A stretch of DNA of 6,028 nt. Origin: Cytophagales bacterium. Lineage in GTDB: Bacteria; Bacteroidota; Bacteroidia; Cytophagales; Cyclobacteriaceae. The stretch lies in assembly GCA_020063545.1 (NCBI GenBank), contig JAGUUF010000223.1, forward strand, positions 1-6,028. Direction: 5' to 3'. Below, in pieces: positions 1 to 5,339 of this stretch (positions are counted from its first letter, which is position 1; each line of letters begins with the position of its first letter). Made by a program: the position numbers and the translations under genes. The notes beneath the pieces are model-generated. The model made no database searches and was not told where the DNA came from. It saw only the letters and a program-made list of their open reading frames with translations.

Positions 1-67
1 CTTGTTCATTATCCCTGCCATTTATTCATACTTCAGCAGCAAACAGGCGAGGGCATCAATCGAATAA
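1..67 (+). CDS. C-terminal end of a probable RND-family efflux permease (partial, 5' end outside window)
   Basis: A frame open from the left edge (first full codon at 2) encodes 21 residues beginning LFIIPAIYSYFSSKQ and stops with TAA at 65-67. The pattern of a hydrophobic helix end, Pro, then Tyr-Ser-Tyr and a short polar tail is what is commonly seen at the last transmembrane helix of AcrB-like (HAE1) resistance-nodulation-division permeases. Such permeases pump substrates through a periplasmic adaptor and a TolC channel. The stop lies two bases before the ATG of a TolC-family gene, the expected partner, which supports both the reading frame and the identity. With so few residues the assignment leans heavily on context. 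A different inner-membrane transporter subunit remains possible. Confidence 0.6.
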   Translation, partial: LFIIPAIYSYFSSKQARASIE

Positions 68-69
68 CC

Positions 70-1494
70 ATGAGGAGTATTTTTCTTAGCGCATTACTTA
101 TCAGTTTTTTTACGGCAAGGGCGCAGGAGCAACTAAGCCTTGCCCGGGCGCTCGAACTTGGTTTGCAAAACAATCTGGATGTACAGATTCAACAACTCGA
201 GATTGACATTGCCGAAGGAAACAATACTTGGGGGCAGGCAGGGGCTCTACCCGCGATAAACCTGAGCGCAAACCAAAACAATAACATTACCGAGCGGAAA
301 CCCGCCAACCCCTTTGCCGTTGCCGGCCGCAACATTTCCGATAACCTGAACGGCCAGCTGGATGTACAGTTTATTTTGTTTGACGGATTCTTCATAAGGC
401 TCTCCAAACGAAGGTTGGAGCAACTCGAAAAGCTAAGCTATGGTAATGCTACGCTTGTAATTGAACAGGTAATTCAGTCCATTATCTTATCCTATTACCA
501 GTCGCTGCTGGAGCGCGAGCGAACCCTTGTGCGTAAGCGGGTAATGGATTTTTCGCGCGAACGACTAGAGTATGTTAAACTGCGAAAGGAACTGGGTGGT
601 GCCATTACGTTTGATGTGCTGCAGGAGCAAAACAATTACCTGACTGACTCAACCAATTACCTGTTGCAGGAACAGGTTTATATTAACTCCCTTCGCAACC
701 TTAACCTGCTGCTGAACGAACCGATTACCAAAGAATTCGTCCTTACCGATTCGCTGCAGTTTATTGATGAGACTTACGACCTGGCCGGTATGACGGAAAA
801 AATGAGCAGCACCAACACCAACCTGCGCAACCAGTATATCAACCAGGAACTACTGCGCCTTGCTACCGGGTCAGCCCTTTCCGACAGGTATCCAACGCTT
901 GCGCTGAACATAGGCGCCAACGGATCACTTGATCGGCTCAATGCCAACTTCGGATCGAACACGGGGCCCGCTGTAACGAATACGGTAGGATATGTAAATG
1001 GCGATCCGTCTTTTCCGGTAACAAACACAGTGCCCTCTCGTATTTTGGTGAATCAAACCAATGACGGGTATTCCTACGGGGCTTATGGTAACTTCAGCCT
1101 GCGTTATACGCTTTTTAATGGTGGCCAGATTTCGCGTAACATTGAAAATGCCAGGGTGCGCGAACGAATTGCCCAACTGAATACCGACCAGCTTAAACTG
1201 TCGCTGCAAAACGATTTGCTGATAACCTACGATAACTATAACCTGCTGCGGCAACTTGCTCAGATTGCCCGGGTTAAACTGCAGGCTGCTGAATTGAACC
1301 TTTCGCTGGCAAACGAGCGCTACAAGAACGGGGCACTGAGTGCCATTGACTTAAGGATTGTACAGGAGAACTACCAGAATGCCGCGCTCGAAAACTACCT
1401 TGCCGTGTTTTCGGTACTGGCCAGGCGCACCGACTTGGTGCGGCTAACGGGCGGCTTGGTAGATGAATACAATGCCCGGCCGGGTAAGAATTAA
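70..1494 (+). CDS. TolC-family outer membrane efflux protein
   Basis: This is a 474-residue outer-membrane channel subunit of the TolC/OEP family, which forms trimers that carry substrates from an inner-membrane pump across the periplasm and outer membrane. A signal peptide is visible at residues 1-18, with a hydrophobic core and an A16-R17-A18 cleavage motif followed by QE. The mature protein has the family's internal duplication. Repeat one (about 20-225) starts with the typical SLARALELGLQNN segment and contains LFDG at 103-106. Repeat two (about 240-460) contains LFNGG at 348-352 followed by long heptad-like helices. An Asn/Thr/Ser-rich loop at about 286-335 lies where the second beta hairpin should be exposed. 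The start is supported by the signal peptide directly after ATG. The gene sits two bases behind a probable RND permease tail, so it is likely the last gene of an efflux operon. Substrate cannot be told. No internal break is seen. Confidence 0.93.
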   Translation: MRSIFLSALLISFFTARAQEQLSLARALELGLQNNLDVQIQQLEIDIAEGNNTWGQAGALPAINLSANQNNNITERKPANPFAVAGRNISDNLNGQLDVQFILFDGFFIRLSKRRLEQLEKLSYGNATLVIEQVIQSIILSYYQSLLERERTLVRKRVMDFSRERLEYVKLRKELGGAITFDVLQEQNNYLTDSTNYLLQEQVYINSLRNLNLLLNEPITKEFVLTDSLQFIDETYDLAGMTEKMSSTNTNLRNQYINQELLRLATGSALSDRYPTLALNIGANGSLDRLNANFGSNTGPAVTNTVGYVNGDPSFPVTNTVPSRILVNQTNDGYSYGAYGNFSLRYTLFNGGQISRNIENARVRERIAQLNTDQLKLSLQNDLLITYDNYNLLRQLAQIARVKLQAAELNLSLANERYKNGALSAIDLRIVQENYQNAALENYLAVFSVLARRTDLVRLTGGLVDEYNARPGKN

Positions 1495-1508
1495 CAGCCT
1501 TTAGATAG

Positions 1509-1525
1509 TGCCCGTTGAACGGGCA
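1509..1525. repeat. 17-bp near-perfect palindrome downstream of the TolC-family gene
   Basis: TGCCCGTTGAACGGGCA has 8-bp arms around a single central G, 14 bases past the stop of the efflux gene. As RNA it can form a stem of 6-7 bp (TGCCCG/CGGGCA) with a 3-5 base loop. No T tract follows on either strand, so it is not a canonical intrinsic terminator. It may still help end transcription or protect the 3' end between the convergent genes. Confidence 0.45.
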
Positions 1526-1544
1526 ACTGTGTCATGGTAATGAT

Positions 1545-1571
1545 GGAATCAGATTCCGACTTTAACAAGTC
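1545..1571. repeat. Two abutting short inverted repeats just after the scpA stop
   Basis: GGAATCAGATTCC (1545-1557, 6-bp arms around one base) is followed without a gap by GACTT-TAAC-AAGTC (1558-1571, 5-bp arms, 4-base loop). The second ends one base before the scpA stop codon on the minus strand. They lie in the expected 3' region of both convergent transcripts. The stems are short and no T run follows, so termination is only an inference. Confidence 0.35.
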
Positions 1572-2330
1572 TTAGCCCGCGTTCACTTCGGCCCGTGCAA
1601 TCCAGAAATTGTTGTAGCCTTCACCCACCCGGATGCTCAACTCGCCCAGCGCCAGCAACTCGAGGATGGCCAGGAAATTAAAAATCAGCGCGATGCGGGT
1701 GTTATAAGCAGCAATAATATCGGTAAACGCTACGCGCTCTTTGCGTGTAACTTCGTTAAGGATGTATTCTTTTTGCCCTTCCAGCGTATAGGGGTATTGA
1801 ATAACCTGGTGTACCGGCCTGTTTTTTTCGTACTCGTATCGCCTCAGCACTTTTTCGAACACCGTCATCAGCTTAAACAAATCAACATCTTGTAACTCGG
1901 CCTCTACATTGCTGCTGGCGGCAAGTGATTTTATTTCCTTCATCAGGTTGCCACGCTTCTCTTTGGCCAGTTCGGTTTCCTCCATTTTCTGGAAACTATC
2001 AAGTACCGACTTGTATTTTTTATACTCCAGCAGGTGTTTAACCAGTTCTTCGCGCGGATCGATTTCGTTACCCTGTTCATCAAGCTGCGGGCGTGGCAGC
2101 AGCATCTTGGATTTTATCCGCATAAGCGTGGCGGCCACCAGAATAAATTCACTGGCTACCTCAATGTTGAGGTTTTCCATATGGTGGAGGTAGTTCAGAA
2201 AATCGGTGGTGATTTTGGAAATGGGAATGTCGTAGATGTCCAGTTCGTCCCGTTCAATAAAGAACAGAAGCAGGTCGAAAGGGCCCTCAAAAAGGGGCAA
2301 CTTAATCTCAAAGTTTTCGGCTGTTGTCAT
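1572..2330 (-). CDS. scpA: Segregation and condensation protein A (ScpA kleisin)
   Basis: The product is the kleisin subunit that, with ScpB, bridges the SMC dimer and helps to organise and segregate the chromosome. Starting at ATG 2330 it is 252 residues, the usual family length. The N-terminal SMC-neck binding domain is seen at about 7-80, with the family signature KLPLFEGPFDLLL at 10-22 followed by a D31-I-Y-D-I-P segment and EFILVAATLMRIKSKMLLPRP at 61-81. A charged linker follows (about 83-150). The C-terminal winged-helix domain (about 195-247), which binds the SMC head, includes the segment RKERVAFTDII and ends near FWIARA. The frame also opens at TTG 2345, adding five residues, but that codon is the last three bases of a promoter box, and ScpA proteins normally start shortly before the EIKLPLFEGPF motif. 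scpB is not adjacent. The gene appears monocistronic, divergent from dxs and convergent with the efflux gene. Confidence 0.95.
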   Translation of the reverse strand: MTTAENFEIKLPLFEGPFDLLLFFIERDELDIYDIPISKITTDFLNYLHHMENLNIEVASEFILVAATLMRIKSKMLLPRPQLDEQGNEIDPREELVKHLLEYKKYKSVLDSFQKMEETELAKEKRGNLMKEIKSLAASSNVEAELQDVDLFKLMTVFEKVLRRYEYEKNRPVHQVIQYPYTLEGQKEYILNEVTRKERVAFTDIIAAYNTRIALIFNFLAILELLALGELSIRVGEGYNNFWIARAEVNAG

Positions 2331-2342
2331 ACTATGGTGGGG

Positions 2343-2350
2343 CAAAGGTA
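2343..2350 (-). promoter_or_regulatory. Putative scpA promoter, -7 box TACCTTTG
   Basis: Read on the minus strand the bases are TACCTTTG, an exact match to the Bacteroidota -7 consensus TAnnTTTG. No good TTG/TTTG -33 element lies 17-23 bases upstream. Initiation a few bases downstream would fall near 2336-2339, leaving a leader of only about 6-9 bases before the scpA ATG at 2330. Confidence 0.5.
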
Positions 2351-2389
2351 TTGATAAAACGCGCCAGGTAGTGCATCGGCCGAATTATC

Positions 2390-2397
2390 TATCTTTG
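2390..2397 (+). promoter_or_regulatory. Putative dxs promoter, -7 box TATCTTTG
   Basis: TATCTTTG matches the Bacteroidota -7 consensus TAnnTTTG exactly and would give a dxs leader of roughly 80 bases. No strong -33 element is visible. A second, weaker box, TGTATTTG at 2414-2421, has one mismatch and could use TTTG at 2394-2397 as its -33 element with 16 bases between. So the exact start of transcription is uncertain. Confidence 0.5.
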
Positions 2398-2414
2398 TAG
2401 CCTGTTTTTTGGAT

Positions 2415-2439
2415 GTATTTGATGCTAAAAATCAAACAC
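2415..2439 (+). other. Hairpin in the presumed dxs 5' leader
   Basis: TTTGAT (2418-2423) pairs with ATCAAA (2431-2436) around the 7-base loop GCTAAAA. After one A/C mismatch, GT (2415-2416) pairs with AC (2438-2439). It is an A/T-rich stem inside the expected leader. I see no features of a TPP riboswitch or any other known riboswitch. It may be chance. Confidence 0.3.
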
Positions 2440-2484
2440 TTACCTTCATTCGGTTGTTTTAGCTGGTAATTGACCTAACCCATT

Positions 2485-4413
2485 ATGCTGATAACCCCCG
2501 GGCCGCTGCTGGCCAAGATCAACAGTCCTGATGACCTGAAAAAGCTCGATCAGGAAAAGCTGGTTCAACTTTGCGATGAACTGCGGCATTTCATTATTGA
2601 TAATGTTTCCATTTACGGGGGGCACTTCGGTGCCAGCCTGGGTGTGGTAGAGCTAACCGTTGCCCTGCATTATGTATTCCATGCCCCGTACGACCAACTG
2701 GTATGGGATGTGGGGCACCAGGCCTATGGCCATAAAATTCTAACCGGCAGGCGCGATGTTTTTCATACCAACCGGCTGTACCGCGGTATATCGGGTTTTC
2801 CAAAACGGTCCGAAAGCAGGTATGATACATTTGGCGTAGGGCACTCATCCACCTCGGTTTCGGCTGCGTTGGGAATGGCCGCGGCCTCGAAGTACCTTAA
2901 CCTGGATGACAAGCAGCATGTGGCCATTATTGGCGATGGCGCCCTTACCGGTGGTATCGCCTTTGAAGGCTTAAACAATGCGGGCGTTTCCAACACCAAC
3001 CTGCTCATAATTCTCAATGACAATTGCATGAGCATTGACCCGAATGTTGGCGCCCTGAAAGATTATCTTACTGACATTACCACATCTAAAACCTACAATA
3101 AGTTAAAAGATGAAGTATGGAACCTGCTCGGCAAACTGTCAACGTTTGGTAAGAGTGCGCAGGAGATTGTTTCCAAAGTTGAAAATGGCATTAAATCAAC
3201 CTTACTGAGCCAGAGCAACCTGTTCGAATCGCTTAACCTTCGCTACTTCGGCCCGGTTGACGGCCATGACGTAAACCATCTGGTAAGTGTGCTCAATGAT
3301 TTGAAAGCTATTAAAGGCCCAAAAATCCTGCACTGCGTTACCGTAAAAGGCAAAGGGTATGGCCCTGCCGAAAACGGCAACGCCACCACCTGGCATGCCC
3401 CGGGCACCTTCGATAAAATTACCGGGGAGATCCACAAAAAAGTTCATGATACGCCACAGCCACCCAAGTACCAGGATGTTTTTGGCCACACCCTGGTGGA
3501 ACTGGCGCGTACCAACGATAAAATTATCGGCATCACACCGGCCATGCCATCGGGCTCGTCCATGAATATTATGATGAAGGAGATGCCCGACCGTGCATTT
3601 GATGTAGGTATTGCCGAGCAGCATGCGGTTACGTTTTCGGCCGGGCTTGCCACGCAGGGGATTATACCCTTCTGTAATATCTACAGTTCGTTCATGCAGC
3701 GGGCCTACGACCAGGTAGTGCACGATGTGTGCATCCAGAACTTACCGGTTAACTTTTGCCTGGATCGCGCAGGCTTTGCCGGGGCTGATGGCCCTACGCA
3801 TCACGGAGCTTACGATATCGCCTACTTCCGGTGCCTGCCCAACATCATCGTGTCTGCACCGATGAATGAAGCAGAACTCCGCAACCTGATGTACACCGCT
3901 TCACTGCCCAGGAAGGAACAGGCCTTTGCCATCCGCTACCCGCGCGGGCAAGGCGTAATGCCTCAGTGGAAAACTCCTTTTGAAAGAATTGAAATCGGAA
4001 CCGGGCGCAAAATCCGCGATGGAAAAGAATTGGCTATTCTAACCATCGGCCACATCGGCAACTATGCCGTTACCGTCTGCGAAAATCTTGCAAAGCAAGG
4101 GTTGGAAATAGCCCATTACGACATGCGTTTCGTAAAGCCGTTGGATGAAGCCCTGCTGCATGAAGTATTTTCAGCCTTTGCAAAAATCATTACGGTTGAA
4201 GACGGATGCATTCAGGGAGGCTTCGGCAGCGCCATCCTTGAGTTTATGGCCGACCATCACTACCAGGCTGAAGTAAAACGCCTTGGAATTCCTGACCGGG
4301 TGGTAGAACACGGAGAGCAACTTGAACTACACAACGAATGCGGGTTCGGTCCTGAAGGCATTCAGCAGGCTGTGCTTCAGATGTTGGAACGTGTTACTGC
4401 ACTGCCGGCCTGA
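2485..4413 (+). CDS. dxs: 1-deoxy-D-xylulose-5-phosphate synthase
   Basis: This enzyme (EC 2.2.1.7) condenses pyruvate with glyceraldehyde 3-phosphate, releasing CO2 and giving DXP, the entry step of the MEP pathway to isoprenoids; DXP also feeds thiamine and pyridoxal synthesis in many bacteria. It is cytosolic, needs thiamine diphosphate and Mg2+, and acts as a dimer. The 642 residues are full length. Visible are the GGHFGASLG segment with H47, the DVGHQAYGHKILTGR segment (75-89), the thiamine-diphosphate/Mg signature G150-D151-G152 to N178-D179-N180, GPVDGHD (256-262), the catalytic-Glu segment GIAEQHAV (375-382, E378), and DRAGFAGADGPTHHG (427-441) of the pyrimidine-binding domain. The transketolase C-terminal domain follows (about 505-635). 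MLITPGPLLAKI at the N-terminus is typical of Bacteroidota DXS and supports the start. The gene's stop overlaps the start of a hydrolase gene by one base. Confidence 0.97.
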   Translation: MLITPGPLLAKINSPDDLKKLDQEKLVQLCDELRHFIIDNVSIYGGHFGASLGVVELTVALHYVFHAPYDQLVWDVGHQAYGHKILTGRRDVFHTNRLYRGISGFPKRSESRYDTFGVGHSSTSVSAALGMAAASKYLNLDDKQHVAIIGDGALTGGIAFEGLNNAGVSNTNLLIILNDNCMSIDPNVGALKDYLTDITTSKTYNKLKDEVWNLLGKLSTFGKSAQEIVSKVENGIKSTLLSQSNLFESLNLRYFGPVDGHDVNHLVSVLNDLKAIKGPKILHCVTVKGKGYGPAENGNATTWHAPGTFDKITGEIHKKVHDTPQPPKYQDVFGHTLVELARTNDKIIGITPAMPSGSSMNIMMKEMPDRAFDVGIAEQHAVTFSAGLATQGIIPFCNIYSSFMQRAYDQVVHDVCIQNLPVNFCLDRAGFAGADGPTHHGAYDIAYFRCLPNIIVSAPMNEAELRNLMYTASLPRKEQAFAIRYPRGQGVMPQWKTPFERIEIGTGRKIRDGKELAILTIGHIGNYAVTVCENLAKQGLEIAHYDMRFVKPLDEALLHEVFSAFAKIITVEDGCIQGGFGSAILEFMADHHYQAEVKRLGIPDRVVEHGEQLELHNECGFGPEGIQQAVLQMLERVTALPA

Positions 4414-5198
4414 TGCCACCCGTATATTTTACCGATAGCGGCAAGGGATTTCCGGTTGTCTTGCTCCATGGTTTTTGCGAAACCCATGAAATCTGGAGCG
4501 GGGTAATTTCGCACCTGCAATCCTCCTGGCGCGTGCTTGCCGTTGATCTCCCCGGGTTTGGCAAGAGTAATCCCCCGGCTATACCCGATTCCCTTGATGA
4601 CGCAGCTGATCTGATCATCAGCTGGCTGGATTCAATCCATATCCGGAAATGTGTAATGCTTGGTCACAGCCTGGGGGGTTATGTTACCCTTGCTGTAGCC
4701 GATAAAAAGCCTGAATTGCTGGCTGCTTTTGGTTTAATTCATTCAACTGCCTATGCAGACAGTGAAGAGAAAAAGGCCAACCGGAACCGGGTTATTGATT
4801 TTGTGCAGCAGCACGGAGTAAGTCCGTTTATCGAGTCATTTATTCCCCCCTTGTTTGCCAACCCGCAGCATGCACAGATAAGCAAGGTTGTGGCTATCGG
4901 TAAAACTACTCCACCTGAAACCCTGGTGGCCTATACACGTGCCATGCGCGATCGGCCCGACCGGACATCGGTACTGGCCGGCTTTGCCGGAAAGATCTTA
5001 CTGTTGGCGGGCGAATTCGATAACCTCATACCGGTTGCCAGCATCGAAGAACAGGCCCGGTATTGCCAACAGCCCGTGGTGGCTGTGCTTCAGGGTGTTG
5101 CCCATATGGGCATGCTTGAAAATGAAGCCGAAACAGTAAGCGTATTGCGGGTATTTCTGAATGAAGCGGTTGGCCAACCGGATAATCGGCTTAATTAG
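4413..5198 (+). CDS. Alpha/beta hydrolase fold protein, substrate unknown
   Basis: This is a 261-residue cytosolic alpha/beta hydrolase with no signal peptide. Strand-and-loop landmarks appear in order: VVLLHGF at 15-21 (oxyanion-hole HG), VDLPGFGKS at 44-52, and the nucleophile elbow GHSLGG at 84-89 with S86. A helical cap region follows at about 115-185. The acid is D203 in LLLAGEFDNLIP (196-207) and the base is H231 in GVAHMGMLEN (228-237). The triad is therefore complete and the protein should be an active esterase, lipase or related hydrolase; the exact substrate cannot be read. Its ATG shares the A of the dxs TGA stop (TGATG at 4411-4415), so it is cotranscribed with dxs and probably translated by coupling or reinitiation. 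Whether the pairing reflects a link to isoprenoid metabolism is unknown. A likely terminator follows. Confidence 0.93.
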   Translation: MPPVYFTDSGKGFPVVLLHGFCETHEIWSGVISHLQSSWRVLAVDLPGFGKSNPPAIPDSLDDAADLIISWLDSIHIRKCVMLGHSLGGYVTLAVADKKPELLAAFGLIHSTAYADSEEKKANRNRVIDFVQQHGVSPFIESFIPPLFANPQHAQISKVVAIGKTTPPETLVAYTRAMRDRPDRTSVLAGFAGKILLLAGEFDNLIPVASIEEQARYCQQPVVAVLQGVAHMGMLENEAETVSVLRVFLNEAVGQPDNRLN

Positions 5199-5230
5199 GC
5201 CGTAAAACCGTTTGTTTTTTTGATTTTTTT
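5167..5230 (+). terminator. Probable intrinsic terminator of the dxs-hydrolase unit
   Basis: CGGTTGGCC (5167-5175) can pair with GGCC (5198-5201) and AACCG (5206-5210), with a GTAA bulge between the 3' pieces. An inner CCG/CGG pairing is also possible. The 3' arm is followed at once by a T-rich run from 5211, with T7 at 5215-5221 and T7 at 5224-5230. The 5' arm lies inside the last codons of the hydrolase gene. It also forms a local 14-base perfect palindrome, CGGTTGGCCAACCG (5167-5180), which would compete. The T tracts make termination here likely even though the stem is imperfect. Confidence 0.5.
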
Positions 5231-5264
5231 ACCAAAAGTGTATTAAATTGTGATGCTTTTAGGT
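5231..5264. repeat. Imperfect inverted repeat in the gap after the hydrolase gene
   Basis: ACCAAAAG (5231-5238) is complementary to CTTTT-A-GGT (5256-5264) with one bulged A and a 17-base spacer. It lies between the T tracts of the terminator and the next promoter. It could be an operator-like site or chance in A/T-rich DNA. The rest of this gap holds only a short G/C-rich patch (5269-5283) and the promoter. Confidence 0.2.
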
Positions 5265-5283
5265 GTTTGGGGGCCCGGCCTCC

Positions 5284-5313
5284 TTGTGAAGTGAAACCGC
5301 AATTCTATATTTG
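5284..5313 (+). promoter_or_regulatory. Bacteroidota-type promoter for the gene at 5340
   Basis: TTG at 5284-5286 and TATATTTG at 5306-5313 are separated by 19 bases, fitting the -33 TTG / -7 TAnnTTTG pattern with the normal spacing. It is the most complete promoter in the window. Transcription would begin near 5317-5321, giving a leader of about 20 bases, A-rich and without an evident Shine-Dalgarno site, before the ATG at 5340. Confidence 0.65.
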
Positions 5314-5339
5314 TAAGATACACTAAAACCAATACCCTT

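Noticed and set aside
925..1254. 109-codon minus-strand frame inside the TolC-family gene
   Set aside because: It is fully antisense to a well-supported gene, with no promoter or known protein features.
2343..2345. TTG as the scpA start codon
   Set aside because: It coincides with the last bases of a promoter box and lies further upstream than family starts; ATG at 2330 fits better.
2034..2354. 106-codon plus-strand frame opposite scpA
   Set aside because: It is antisense to a highly conserved part of ScpA and has no family resemblance.
2398..2484. A TPP riboswitch in the dxs leader, considered because DXP feeds thiamine synthesis
   Set aside because: The leader is short and A/T-rich and lacks the conserved CUGAGA-type core of the TPP element; only a small hairpin is present.
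3202..3723. 173-codon open frame on the minus strand inside dxs
   Set aside because: It lies wholly opposite a clear, full-length DXS, shows no recognisable domain, and looks like a shadow of its codon pattern.
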